Made by a program: the position numbers and the translations under genes | DNA from: Strigamia acuminata | Lineage: Eukaryota > Arthropoda > Chilopoda > Geophilomorpha > Linotaeniidae | NCBI GenBank assembly: GCA_949358305.1 | Contig: OX442314.1 | Location: forward strand, 47,934,581 to 47,998,580 | Length of the DNA: 64,000 nt | Direction: 5' to 3' | The notes under the pieces: model-generated | What the model was told of the DNA's origin: nothing | Databases searched by the model: none | What the model saw: only the letters and a program-made list of their open reading frames with translations | Part shown: positions 10,434 to 22,531 of the stretch, piece by piece | Numbering within the stretch: position 1 is the stretch's first letter | Layout of the letters: each line of letters opens with the position of its first letter

Positions 10434-12370
10434 TATAATTTATTTAAATTTAATAAATTATTTCAGGCACTTGCTGGCTCCTAAATTGGTCATGTCAATG
10501 CCAAGACGCATCCAGCAAGTCATCGACATGAATGGCCACTGGAGTAAATACTGAAAAAAAAAACATTTTTATTATTATTTATTATTATTATCATTTATTA
10601 CTTATTACGTTATGTTACTTGTTAGTCGTTAGGTTTGCCAAATAGGCAGATTGTATTTCTTGCGATTGTAGTGAGTGTGTATTGTAGTGAGCGCCATTGC
10701 GAGTAAATACCATTGTTTATGTTCTCTTCAAAGCCAACTTATTTATGTTGTGAGCATGCAACATGAAAGTGCATTCGAGTTAAGAGTTCCTAGAATTAAA
10801 AATAAAAAGGTTTCGGTTTTCAATTTGATTCGACAGTTAATTTGATAAATCACGGTCACATATCTGATAATTTTCCGGTCGGTGTCCAGATGAATCGTAT
10901 CGTTGTTTTCAATTCACATCTTGTTTTCCGCGTTTTATTCGGCTTCTAGAAATAAAAGTTTATACGGATTAATTTAGTTAGCTTCTCGAACTGCAAATCA
11001 ATTCCAAGTGTTTCCGCACCTGTGGAAAACAAACAAAATATTGATAAATGACATGCGTTAATACAAGAAATAATTCTTACCGGGTGAGATTTGCTAATTT
11101 GCTCAAAACTAATAAAAAAAAAGGATTTTTCCAGAATTTTTCTTGGGAGGTCAATTATTTTTAATTGGTGGTCACTTGTTGATTTCTTCGAAGGTGCGCA
11201 TTTTATAACGAATGGCTTTTTTTTACAGCTGCTTGTTTCCACTTTGAAATAAAATAAAATAAAAATAAATTTTAGAAATATCACAATTAATAATTCATGT
11301 GTAACTCGAATATTTTCGCACACTTACGGCTTATTGCAGTCAATTGTATAGCGATCGAGGTGTTATGCTGGACAAATGTTGTGGAAGCTTAGCTTTCTTA
11401 GCTTTCTTGAGGTAAAAAAACAAGCCGTGTTGATTTAATTGAAATTCGACGTCGCGACATCGTAAATCAGTCAGATTTGTTTCTGGTTGCATCAATTCGA
11501 AAATGGTCCAAAGTCGGTGCTTGTTTCTGTAAAAATGGAAGTCATTTAATTAGTTGCAGTTTAAATATTTAATTAGGACACTAAAGCGTTTCTTACCGTT
11601 ATTTTCTTGTAATGTTGCTGTTAATTTAAGTGGTTTGTTCCGATTCTAGTGTTGTTTGTAGTTCACATGGCAGTTTCCCGTTCATTTGTCTTGGTAGCCT
11701 AAAAAGGCATTTAAAAAGAGGTATAAATTGAGTAAGGGATTTCAATTATCAATCTTATTAAGGTCAAAAGTATCAGGGATTCACTTTCTGTTGGTGTCTT
11801 TGAGCTGTGTTGTCGTTTGGAATCGATTTCTACCTCACGTCGGGTCCAAGGAAAGGACGCGCGGTTATCAGTTATCACACTGACGATCGGGAGTGATTTC
11901 CGTCCTCACACTGTAGTGGCCTGATGGTCACTAGGGGTGTGGAAAAGAAGTTTTATAGTTTATGTGTGTTTTAAAGTGTCTAAAGAAGTTTTGCATATTT
12001 ATTGGACTGAAAAATTGCGACAATTATGATAGAGAAATCACTAAGTTTTTCCAAAGTAATAATCACTGTACTTAACCAGAATAAAGAGTGTGTTTTATTT
12101 CTCCTGTAAAGAATTTTTCTCTATTATTTGACATCTTATTGCAACATAATTGAGTCACCAGCACCAGCTGCCTAGACTGTCAAGACAACCAGCCCTGGAT
12201 GGTGCACAGGATGTGCATCCTGCTCCCCGGATAGGAGCTGTGAAGCAATACACCTTGCTTATAAGGAGATATGTGGCAATACAGAAGTTAGGATGCTGGA
12301 AGAATTCTCAGCAACAGATCAGTTCAAGTCTCCTTTCCAAACCAGTCACAACAGTCAAGTAATTCTCCAG
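10434..12370. other. No gene recognised
   Basis: AT-rich sequence with short exon-like pieces but no conserved domain. An AATAAAG at about 12080 may be a polyadenylation signal. The small ORFs near 11000 (minus) and 12150 (plus) have no recognisable features. Confidence 0.35.
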
Positions 12371-13358
12371 TGTTAACCAAAACCTAAGTATTTATTTGAT
12401 TTGTGATATTTTGCCAAAGTTCTTGGATTCACCTTGCTGCCAGGTCAAAGCAGCTAGGTTCCATCTTGCTATTGGGATTACTTTAGCTAGATTTATCTTG
12501 CTCAAGCAGCCAGCTTGAGTTGAGATTTTAGTGGAGTTGTGGAGCCAAATTGATCTCATTAATTTGGGAGTTTATCTTTGCACTCAAAGCAAGGGAGTTT
12601 TAGCCTTGTACTTTAACAAGCGGGCGCCTCCTTGAGCGTTCAATCAAGAAGAGTTTTGGCTCTTAGTATACCGTGTTTCACGGGCACTCTGAGTCGAATC
12701 TGCTGTGTGAAGACGTACGAGAGACGGACGACATCGCCGCAGCTTACGGTGCCATTACGGGACCCGAATTGCGAGACGCCGCCCGAGACGAACCACGACG
12801 ACCAGCCGCCACGGAATTTCTCAAGCCCGAGAAATTACCCAAACAGCCAGCCGTCGAGGAGGAGTTAGCGAAGACGTGAGTAGAGTGGATCCGATTCGGA
12901 AACACGTCCTTTCCGAATGTTTCGGCCCTATTCTCGCCATTTGCGAGTCGTATTGTTGCCGTTTGCAACAATAAAGGAGCGATAACGAAGTCACGACGTT
13001 GCCAAGCCAGCCACGTCGCGAGGAAGCATTATTATTTCCTTATTATCACTAACTTTATTATTTATTGATTTACTAGCGTTGTTTAATTTGATAGTCAATT
13101 GTAAAACTAACCGATTTTCCCCGAATAAAAGTAATTAGTCATTTAAAAGTAAAGAAAGTGTATTTTATTAATAAGCCAGATTTTATTAGTCAGATTAGTC
13201 TTGAGAAGGAATATTAATAACCATATTAATATTTCTCCTCATTTGTTTAGAGAGTTAATTGTTTCAATATTAGAAGAATATTCAAAGTTGTGTTGATAAG
13301 ACCCGTCGAGGCAACCTTTGCCATCTTATTTGTAAAGGTAACATTTGAGATCACAACA
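12371..13358 (+). mobile_element. Candidate 5' LTR of element 1
   Basis: The region begins TGTTAACC and ends CACAACA, giving short inverted ends. It contains an AATAAAG polyadenylation signal at about 12969 inside a TTGTTGC...GCAACAA hairpin. Two nucleotides later, TGGGGGCCTGGCC at 13361 could be a primer-binding site starting with the required TGG, though I cannot name the tRNA. Gag starts 129 nt further on. The matching 3' LTR is not in the window, so the boundaries rest on internal signals only. Confidence 0.4.
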
Positions 13359-13486
13359 CTTGGGGGCCTGGCCTTTGGATTTGAACCTCAAAAAGTTAGT
13401 TTAAAGCTGAGGGACCTCCATTCTTTTATTTATATTAGCATTAAAAAGTCTGTTTCTTTCTTCTCTGTCATTTTTCTAAAATAACA

Positions 13487-14911
13487 ATGCCACCGAAGAG
13501 AGACAGGACACGCCAGCGAGGCGCGAGTACTTCACGTCGTGCAAAAACGCGAGGAGGAACGACGAATACGGGAGAAGCTGGATATTTTTCCATGCACTCT
13601 CACTCAACGTCCAGTGAGTCCGAACATGGACACACCTAGGACGATCGCCAATCACCAAATTTATTATCGCAATATATGCAGACGGGAGAGACACAAACGG
13701 ATGTTGCAATGTCACCTGCTAAAACCACAGAATTCCGACAGGAAGATTACGTAACACCGACACATTCGAGGGCAAGTAGTGTGAAGTCAAGAGACAGTAA
13801 GCCTTACGATAAATGGTCGAAAGAAGAATTATTAGCAATGGTCAGAGCAACGAGAAAACGAGTGAAGGAACTGGAAAGTCGACGCGCTACGCCGACGTCC
13901 GGTAAAAGCATTTCCACGTCAGGGACAACGTCGCCGACACGTGAACGGTTACGAGAAGTTAGATTTCGAATGCAACAATTGTTTAACGAGACACAAGATG
14001 CAGTTAACGATACAGCACGAAGATGTGAGGAAGGTGTGCCACTAACACAAGCAGATGCAACTGCAGCGGTAGAAGATGCTGAGAGGAGAACGAAGGAATT
14101 TCACGAATTACGTCTGCAAGAGGATCAATTGATAAAGCAATATCATATGGAAGATCGTCATGCAAGAAACCGCCGTAAAGATCGTGAAAACCTCAAACTA
14201 GCATTAGATAAACAGTTACAAGACGTGCAGGAACAGATGGACGTCGAAAAGGCTCGACTTGTAGATGCACAAAACGAAATCACGAAACAGATGAATATCG
14301 GGAAAACTCGACTGGCGGATGTTCAAAGAGAAATGACGAGACAAGTGCTATTAGATAAGAAAAAGATGGAGGAAGACGATTTGCGTCATAAGGAGGCTAT
14401 GCGAAAAATGGACGAGCACCTTCTAGAAGAAAAAAAGAAAATAGAAGTTGAACGAATACGTGTGGAAACAGAACGTAAGCGCGTCCAAGCCGAGAGAGCA
14501 AAGATGGCGACGGCAATGCAAGAAGAGAACGATTATTTGCGTAAAACGACGCTTGAAGCTCAGGAAGAGGCAGAAAGAGCAAAGCAAGCTTTACTAGAAA
14601 TGAAGTATTTGGCGCAAGTACAGTATTCTCATTCACAACAGGAAGTTCCGACAGAATTTGTGGTTGAGGACTTGGCAGCCCCACCCAAAAGGGGGAGGGT
14701 GAGTGGAATAATTCCACCAGACGATCAAAAATCAACAGCTTCACCCACGAGAAATAAAAATTTGCTAAATGTGATCGATCAACAAAATCAAGAACATGAC
14801 ACAACAGGGAAAGATAAACTCAAACCAAAAGATCCATCTAGACAAGAAAATCGGTCTGAAACAGAAGGAACGGATTACAGAAGCGATTATCCGAAAAACC
14901 TGAGCAAATAA
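13487..14911 (+). pseudogene. gag: Element 1 Gag, N-terminal coiled-coil part
   Basis: ATG 13487 begins a frame with one internal TAG (13637). It then runs to TAA 14909, in the same frame as the capsid ORF that follows. The product is highly charged. Residues about 110-330 form a long predicted coiled coil with repeated Glu-Lys-Lys/Arg heptads, including two near-identical 'R(L)VDAQNEITKQ' units. A short basic 'PPKRGRVSG' motif, like a nuclear localisation signal, follows. Coiled coils of this length are unusual for Ty3/gypsy Gag and may drive particle assembly. Two stops break it if Gag was once a single protein through 16786. Confidence 0.6.
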
Positions 14912-14932
14912 TTATTAAAAGATCAACTCGAT

Positions 14933-16786
14933 GTGAACAGAGAAGGGAAAATGAACCTAGACAACACAGGTGGAGATCGAGGAATTACTTTCACTACACA
15001 ATCAACAGATCATCATGAGAAAAGAAAATATTTACCCGAGTATGGAACAGGAAAGGGTGCACAATTTTACGATGAAAGAGATAATTCACCAGAACGGGAA
15101 AGAGAACCTCGTAAACACCTCAAGACGAATCAACCTTTCGAAAGAGGTCGAAATGAAGAAGATTCTCGCCAAAATTACGACCAAGGACGCAGCCAATGGG
15201 GTTCTTACGGAGAAAATGAGCAGAACTACCAAGGTCGAAACTCACGTCAACATTATGATCAAAGTCGAGACAGAGGTCCACCTCCAGGAGACTCTTATCG
15301 TGACCAACAGCAAAGAAATCACTCGAGCCATAATCGAAGCAGGTCGAGAGACAGAAGTAGAGGTTCAAGAGACAGTCACAGTCGGTCAAGATCAAGACAA
15401 GGCGGATCAGCACACGAGGATAATCAAGTATCGCAGTCAGACAGAGATTGGCTAGAAAAATTTATTTCAGACAAAATTCAAGAAGGATTGACCGGAAAAT
15501 CTGCAAGACAAAAAGCAATGGAAGCAGCTCTGCAGAAGAAAATTAGGAAATATTGCGCAGTAAATTGGGTACATCGCATAGTACGAGCAAGTGAAATTAA
15601 GTGGGATAGAATTAATCCAGACTTGTTCGACGGCAGTTGGTTAACAGGAACGCAATTTTTAGACGAAATTTTACAACTAGCAAGGAGTCACGGAGCCGAT
15701 CCACAAGATGCATTGGAAAGAATAATTCCGAAGGCATTAACTGGAGGAGCAGCAGATTGGTTTTGCGAGAATGGATTCACAAATTGCGATAAATTTGCAG
15801 CAGGATTCATCAAAGAATATGGCGAGTCCGGAGAAACTTTAATGAAATATTGGGACGATTTGCATCAAATGCCAGGTGAAGACATTAGAGAATTTTTGAA
15901 AAGAACTGAAGAATTAGTGAAACGATTACCTGATCATCAGAGTGATGCAACGATAGACAGGCAGTTTCGAAAAGGGCTGACGGAATATTCTAAGAGTGTT
16001 CTTTTAACTATGCACGTGCCAGTAGAAAGTTCATTCAAGAAATTAGCAGAATTCTTAAGAGACAATCAAGAACTAATTGATGAAACATTTTTAAAATACC
16101 TACCATTTATGGAGCAAGAAGCTCGTAAAGATTTCCTGCGACAGCAATTGGAATTCACCAGAGCAAATCCCAAAATGATGCAGCCTCGTTCAAGATTTCA
16201 AGCAAATCAAAAGGAAACAAAAGTAATAACAGCCAAAATATCAGGGTCTTCACCACACCCACCACCCAGAGTTCCGATGACACCATCAGCAAAATGGGTA
16301 CATGACGTGGATGAAGACGGACAAGCAACTGGACATACACAGTACGTAATAGACTTGCCAACAAAGCAAGATGTGGACGATTTGGTGGAGGCAGCCGAAG
16401 CATTCTTTACAAAGAGTAATGCGACAGCGCCCAAATATCAACCGCCCACGCAACTCAAAGTGACGCCAAGCATAGCAACGCCAGTAAATAAAGCTACTAC
16501 AGTCGACATAAGAAAGACGCCGCAAGAAATGGTGACGTCAATGCCTCCTGAGCCAGCTAAGCCCATGAAAGAAGAGAAACAACCGGCACAAGCTGATGTT
16601 GCAAAAACAGCAGAAACACCGAAAGTAACTCCACGTGTTAAATTAACACCCGAAACCTCACCTTGCCACAACTGCGGCCAAATAGGACATTGGGCAAGAC
16701 AGTGTACGCAACCACCCAAGCCAGTATCCAAAGAAGAGATGCGCAAGGCGATCCGCACGCTGACGGAATGCCTAAAAAACATGTAA
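14933..16786 (+). CDS. gag: Element 1 Gag: SR-rich, capsid and nucleocapsid
   Basis: A frame of 617 codons. Residues 20-160 are Gln/Asn/Arg/Ser-rich with a dense Arg-Ser (SR) tract at about 15330-15410. Residues about 170-400 match the retrotransposon Gag capsid fold: 'ADWFCENGFTNCDKFAAGF', then 'YWDDLHQMPGEDIREFLKR'. Near the C-terminus a CCHC zinc knuckle (CHNCGQIGHWARQC) binds genomic RNA. The stop at 16784 is directly preceded by a -1 frameshift heptamer that feeds pol. It shares the frame of the coiled-coil ORF upstream, separated by one stop. Confidence 0.85.
   Translation: MNREGKMNLDNTGGDRGITFTTQSTDHHEKRKYLPEYGTGKGAQFYDERDNSPEREREPRKHLKTNQPFERGRNEEDSRQNYDQGRSQWGSYGENEQNYQGRNSRQHYDQSRDRGPPPGDSYRDQQQRNHSSHNRSRSRDRSRGSRDSHSRSRSRQGGSAHEDNQVSQSDRDWLEKFISDKIQEGLTGKSARQKAMEAALQKKIRKYCAVNWVHRIVRASEIKWDRINPDLFDGSWLTGTQFLDEILQLARSHGADPQDALERIIPKALTGGAADWFCENGFTNCDKFAAGFIKEYGESGETLMKYWDDLHQMPGEDIREFLKRTEELVKRLPDHQSDATIDRQFRKGLTEYSKSVLLTMHVPVESSFKKLAEFLRDNQELIDETFLKYLPFMEQEARKDFLRQQLEFTRANPKMMQPRSRFQANQKETKVITAKISGSSPHPPPRVPMTPSAKWVHDVDEDGQATGHTQYVIDLPTKQDVDDLVEAAEAFFTKSNATAPKYQPPTQLKVTPSIATPVNKATTVDIRKTPQEMVTSMPPEPAKPMKEEKQPAQADVAKTAETPKVTPRVKLTPETSPCHNCGQIGHWARQCTQPPKPVSKEEMRKAIRTLTECLKNM
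16774..16780 (+). promoter_or_regulatory. -1 ribosomal frameshift site A_AAA_AAC
   Basis: The heptamer AAAAAAC is in the correct phase (CTA AAA AAC in the gag frame), one codon before the gag stop (ATG TAA). Slippage by -1 enters the pol frame, which is open across the site. This is the canonical X_XXY_YYZ signal of retroviruses and is consistent with Gag-Pol synthesis. I could not fold the downstream stimulatory structure. Confidence 0.8.
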
Positions 16787-19362
16787 GCGCAATTCCTGCA
16801 CGGCCAGAGGAACTCGCGCCAAAAGAAAATTCGGAAGTGGCCGTAACAGACGAATGTCGGACGGAAGAAATATCTGTTGCCCCATTTAGCATAGCCCCAC
16901 TGGACATAGTTTTAACCCCTCCAGAAGCCATTGGAACTATGAAGAAGAAAGGCGAAATAATTTACACAATAAAGAAAGGTCAAATTGTTGGAGTACAGTT
17001 CCCACCGACAGAATTATCACTTTTGACAAAAATTGAAGAAGCAATAAATGCAGATGAATTATTTTTTAAAGAAAAAGTCTATGAAGTACTAAAAGAAGTG
17101 AAACTTGTAGAAGAAAATGAAGCTTTAGTGTTTTGGTCAAGGGTGAAAGAAAAATTTGAAAATGAGCCAACTGTAGAAGCCCACGTGATGGAAGCACCGT
17201 GTACGTGGACAGACCTGGACGAATGTATTGAAGAAATGACAAAATTGCCGTCAATACCACCTAGAGTTAGAGCTTTTAAGGTCATAATACCTGAAGACGA
17301 AATTTTGGAAAATATGACGACAATGGAAATCGTGACAGAACACGGAAGTGTAATGACCAATTTGGATTCAGGAGCAAATCGGAGCTGCATTTCTTTGCCT
17401 GTAGTTCAAGCATTGGGGATGGAGAAGTTTGTCACAAGAGTAAACTCCAACATGGCAATAAACACTGCAGATAAGAAGGTGCAACCCCTGGGTTCAATAC
17501 GAATACCTTTTCGATGGTCACACGGAGCAATGATTCATTCATTTCTTGTGCTACCCCATGCAGTAAAATTGGTTTTAATGGGAAACGACATCGTGAAACA
17601 GATGGGAATACAGCCGAACCCCGTCACAGGGAAGTGGAACTTTGTCACAGATTTTAAAGTTCCATGCGAATATATTCCTCAAGAGGTGCTAGATCGACTA
17701 GAAAAGAAAAAAGAGCATGCTGAGTCAACTTATCGTACATTTAAGAAGGACTCAAATTTTCAAGCATTTCAAGCTCGACTTAAGGTAGGAAATGGTGTGT
17801 CAAATTTAGTCGAAGAGGCAAAACTGCAGTTGAACGAAGCAGCTCAATTGGAAACGGTGCTAAAGAGATATGAAAAAATTTTGACAAAAACGCCAGGCAG
17901 AACACACATTTTGCAGCATTCCATCGAATTAGACACAGAAAGACCAATTAGAGTACCCTTTCGAAGTTGGAATCCGCAGAAGAGGGAAATTCTGCGACAA
18001 ATGTGTCAAGAACTAAAAGACAAAGGCTACGTGTCGGATGCCGAGGGAGATTACGCGGCAAGAATTGTGTTAGTATCGAAAGCAGGATCAGATCCGAGAC
18101 TCTGTATCGATTACAGACCAATTAATGAGCACACACGTTACGACCCACCACAAATGCCGACGATAACAGAAATATTACGAGAACTTGGCGAATTCCAATG
18201 GGTTTCCACAATCGATTTAACCACAGGCTACTGGCAAATCGAACTACGGCCAGAGGATCGGCCAAAGACAGCCTTCTGGAGCCCCATTGGGAGATTAATG
18301 TTTAATGTAATGCCGTTTGGATTGGTAAATGCGCCTACTACATTTCAACGCTTAATTGAGAAAGTTTTAGGAGATCCATTCCGTAGCTACGCATGGGCCT
18401 ACTTAGACGACAACGTCATAGTTTCACAGACATACGAACAGCACATGAAACATCTAAACTCAGTGCTAAAGAAGTTAGAAAAAGCCAATTTACATGTAAA
18501 CCCAGAGAAATCAAAATTTTGCAGAAAACAACTGAAATTTCTTGGTTTTAGTTTGGGAGTAGAAGGAGTGGCAGCCGACCCAAAGAAAGTCAGTGCCATC
18601 GCAGAATTTCCGCCACCAACAAATCTGACAGAACTACAACGCTTCTTGGGAATGGTCAATTTCTTCCACCGATTGTTGAAGAACTTAGCCACCATTGCAG
18701 AGCCACTACGACCATTGCTCAAGAAAGGAGTAGATTTTGAGTGGAAGGAAGAGTATCAAATTGCTTTTGACCAAATTAAACTTTTACTGACCGACTCAAA
18801 AACAATGATGTTACCCGATCTCAACAAACCGCTGATTGTCCACACGGACGCGAGCAAAAAGGGATTAGGAGCTGCATTAATGCAAGAGAAAGAAATCGAT
18901 GGTCAGATGGTGGAGGTTCCATGTGTCTATATTAGCAGGAGTCTGCAGCAAGCCGAAAATAATTACAGTGCAACCGACTTGGAGTGTTTGGCGGTCATCT
19001 GGGCTCTACGCAAATTCAGAGCCTATTTGGAGTTTACTTCATTTACTGTGCAGACTGACCACCAGGCCCTCCGATGGTTGATGCGACTGGAAGAGCCGGC
19101 AGGAAGACTAGCAAGATGGCAGATGGAACTCATGTCTTATAATTTTCAAATACAGTATATCAAAGGACCAGCCAACGTTCTTGCAGACGCCATGTCAAAA
19201 GCACCAGTGGACTTGCCCGAAAATGATGAAGATAGTGGAGAAGCTGATGGTGACACTTCCTACTGTCCGACAGAGTCACGCCATTGGAAATTCAAGAACT
19301 GGAACCAGCTGCCAGTTCAAGAAGAGAAGCCTTCAAGTGACGAACGATTTGTCGCACATTAG
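16781..19362 (+). CDS. pol: Element 1 Pol: protease, reverse transcriptase, RNase H
   Basis: Open in the -1 frame relative to gag (the open frame extends back to 16663). Domains in order: a linker; an aspartic protease with the Asp-Ser-Gly-Ala motif at 17365 and a later 'VLMGNDIVKQMGI' flap/helix; a reverse transcriptase with 'RLCIDYRPINEHTRYDPPQMP' split over palm and fingers and the catalytic Tyr-Leu-Asp-Asp at 18400; the connection 'LQRFLGMVNFFHRLL'; and RNase H with 'HTDASKKGLGAALMQ' at 18841 and 'QTDHQALRWLM'. This is the Ty3/gypsy order. The frame stops at TAG 19360, after RNase H, where intact elements would continue into integrase. Confidence 0.9.
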
Positions 19363-19540
19363 TGCAATGTCTACAACGCAGGAGAAGCTCACAGTGAAGT
19401 GCAAAAAGAAGAGGAAGAATGGCAATATCTTCCGAGTACCAAGAATGAGATGATCAGTGCATTTATTACCAAAGTGACGGATCAGATGGATTGTTATCCA
19501 CCAAATCGCTGACAAACAATGTCAACGAATACGTCATTAC

Positions 19541-20799
19541 TTGGAAACTCAACAGTTCCCACCTCACATCACGACAAGACTTCAGCGCCGAAAATTCTGC
19601 AAAAGGACATCGCAACACATTATAGAAGAAGGACTATTGATGAGATATCATCCCACAATTACAGATGAATTCGATGATAACAACAGAGCATTAAAAGTGG
19701 TAGTGCCAAAATCATTAAAACACCGAGTTTTGTGGTTAATGCACGGACACCCCTTGTCAAGTCATTGCGGAATTTCAAGAACAATGTATCGAATAAAACA
19801 GATCTACACCTGGGAAAGCATGAAAGCAGATGTGTCACGATTCATCCGACACTGCACGAGATGTCAGGCTTGCAAGCCAAGAAAGAAGACAGCAACTGAG
19901 TCAGCAAATATTGGGCCATATGCTCCTTTTGAATGCCTGAGTGCAGATCTAACAGGACCAAAACCACGGACCAAAGAAGGCAACAACTACATCTTCGTAG
20001 TGATAGACATTGTAACAAGATGGCCAATATTATTTCCGATGGATGGCCCGACAGCTCAACTAGTTGCAGACTGCATTTACGACGTGTCAATGGATTGGGG
20101 CTTTGCACAGAAAATCATTTCTGACAATAGCCCGCAATTTAAAGCCGCCGTTTACAAAGAGTTTTGCAAAAAGTACAAGATGACGCCAAAGTTTACTTCG
20201 CCATACCACCCACAGTAGAGCGCCTTAACAGAGACATTAAATATATTATTGCGATATATACATCGATCCACACTAGGTGGAATGAATTCTTGAGAGAAAT
20301 CGCGTTTAGCATCAGGACTACGGACACCAGAGGTCGGGGCTATTCACCCGCCTATTTGAACTGTGCAAGAGAATTTCGAATTCCATGGGACCCGAGAATA
20401 CTTGATGGAATGCTAAAGATTGATCCGGAACGCCCAGAAATTTATGTGCAAAAATTAGAAAGAATAATTAGCGACACCTATCAGCACATGCAAGCACATA
20501 TAACGGATTTACAAGAGCGTGTCGAAGATCACAAGTTGGACAGTAAATTTGAAAACTTTAGAGTAAATGATCTAGTTTGGCGAGAGAATCATGCATTGTC
20601 AAGAGCAGCAAGAGGATTTTCCGCCAGTATTGCGGATAAAAGGACGGGACCTTATGTGATCACGCAAGTGCATCAAGGGGGCGCCGTAAAGTTAAGACGC
20701 TTGAAGGATAATAAAGTTTTTACATCAATTCATACGTCGGAATTAACGCCTTATTTCCCGGAATTCGAACCAAGAAATTTGGGTAGAGGGCCAAACTGA
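19541..20799 (+). pseudogene. pol: Element 1 integrase, frameshifted
   Basis: After the stop at 19360 and a frame change near 19500, the integrase begins with the H-x-H...C-x2-C zinc domain (HGHPLSSHCG to CTRCQAC, about 19741-19875). The catalytic core has the first Asp at 19946 (SADLTGP) and the second at 20123 (ISDNSPQF). The catalytic Glu at 20218 lies in a different frame because of a small deletion in the His-Pro-Gln...Glu-Arg loop near 20212. The C-terminal part to 20799 includes a chromatin/DNA-binding-like 'GPYVITQVHQGGAVKLRR' SH3-like segment. Inactive as it stands. Confidence 0.85.
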
Positions 20800-21121
20800 G
20801 AGTAATCCCGATGCAGAAGTAATCAACACATTGTTAGACGACATTCCGCCAACACAAGAAATTGCGCAAGAAAGCCCAGAAATCTCAAGAGAAGCTTCAC
20901 GGCCAGAAAATGAAATACAAGCGCAAGATGGTACGGAAATTCAAGAAAATGGACAGATTTCAGAAGAAAATGCACAAACGGAGTTAGAAACTCTGGAAAA
21001 AACAAATAAAGACGATAAAATCGAGACGCAGTTGCAAGTGCCACCGGTAGATGTCGCTCAAAATCAAGCGAAAAGTGCAGGCAATGCGCAGAGAAACGAC
21101 AAAGTAGATATGACAAATTAA
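20797..21121 (+). CDS. Element 1 acidic C-terminal Pol tail
   Basis: A frame rich in Glu/Gln/Asn with no hydrophobic core follows the integrase stop. Composition suggests a disordered acidic tail. It may once have been fused to integrase or have been a linker before Env. No domain was recognised. Confidence 0.35.
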
Positions 21122-21212
21122 AAGGGCTATAAATGCCTATTTTCCTCCAGAAAGCGCTGTTGCGCTATTATCACTGTAATTTTACTGTATTTGAGGTAAA
21201 ACATGTTTCTGG

Positions 21213-22531
21213 TTGGAGTCAGAAACCCTGGAGCCACTCATGGGACTTGCCGTCTCTTTCCGGCAGGTGAGGTGCACATGGCTGACGAATACCAGTTTTT
21301 TCACTTTTGAGGTGAATTTGGAGATTCTCTCGGCAAGTTATCGTGCCGACAGTGATCATTGTAAGTGGGGTGGTCAGTGTAGGGTGAACTCGGATTTTCC
21401 TGACATGACTACGGAAGCTAGAAACAAGAAGGGGGGACAAAGTTGTTTTGGGGGCCACTCAGGAATGGCTTGTCATTTCTATCGGTAGTTTCTCCAACCT
21501 AAATTCGAAACTACTTTTCGGGTAGACAAAGGGTTGGTTTGTCACCCCCAGTTGGAGGTGGTCACAGACGAGGATAACACGTTAGCTCAGGTACATGTGG
21601 GGAATAGGGTTGTGTTGGCCAATGGAATGGAATTGGTGACCTCAAGAAACTCAGACTGGGAAGTCTTGATGGCAGACACTGACTTAGTTCAGAGTCATTT
21701 TCAGCCGTGGGAGGCTTATCTGGTTGGAGCGGCGCCTCTCGGCCAGCCTTCCGCAGAAAAGTTGGGAGAGATTCAAGCAGAACGACCTTTGTCGAATGAG
21801 TTTTCATTCGACCCCCGCTTGGCCCACTGTGTTACTTCAAGCAAAAACGTTAGATGCTATACTCAAAAGTCCTTTCTTACTAAACTGAGGGCTGGGCCGT
21901 CCCGTAGAGTCCCTGTGATCCAGGCTAACCACTTCGTGAAACTGGACTCGGCTCATGTCATTTATTCTGAATTAATGAAGAGTGGACCCATTGAGGTAGA
22001 AATGTCGCTGCCAAGTTTCAAGGGACCTACGTCCATTGACCATGTTGTGCCCTTTCTGGAGTCGCTTGCAGAGCCAGGAGGTTGTTACAACTGCAAAACA
22101 ATGGCAGTGTTAAAAATCAGGCCTTACTCAACTGGCCAAGCGGGTCCAGTACAGATTCGTTTTGACTCAATTGACCATCACACTCAGACCCTGCATCTAG
22201 GTGTGATGTCAAAAGTCCATGTTGTTGAATTCATGAGCAACCAAAAGTGTGTGATTGACAGAATTTGTCTGGTTTCCAGAGGGAACATTGCCTGTAAAGC
22301 AATTAGTTTCTGTTTGGAAGATGCCAGTAAACGCTGGATGGTCTAAACCAGACTGCATTCTTGCTGGAAGGAAGGAGAAATGTGGGTTCTGGCACTTTCA
22401 AATAGTTGTCAGATACTGAATGGAGTCCAGTCGGAGTGATCCGAGTCATTCTGGTCATAATGGCGATACTACTGCTCTTGCTGTTTACCATCACCATGTT
22501 GGTAAGTATCTGGTCCCGAATAAGACAATAA
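21213..22531 (+). pseudogene. env: Element 1 Env, class II (phlebovirus G2-like) fusion glycoprotein
   Basis: One frame spans 21213-22346 with a single TAG at 21486. Early in it lies a Cys-rich block: 'CKWGGQC', then Gly-Gly-x-Ser-Cys-Phe-Gly-Gly...Cys-His-Phe-Tyr-Arg, resembling the fusion-loop region of bunyavirus-type Gc. Later, 'CVTSSKNVRCYTQ', 'PGGCYNCKTMAVL' and a Cys-rich stem fit the phlebovirus G2 C-terminal fold. Two further frame changes (near 22330 and 22414) lead to a strong transmembrane segment (22430-22500, Ile/Leu/Val-rich) and a short basic tail ending at 22531. It sits where env lies in retroviruses. Similar captured Envs are known in nematode retroelements. The precise N-terminus is uncertain. 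Confidence 0.6.

Noticed and set aside
14397..14804. Minus-strand ORF of 135 codons inside element 1 gag
   Set aside because: Shadow of the coiled-coil coding strand; hydrophobic low-information sequence antisense to Glu/Lys codons.
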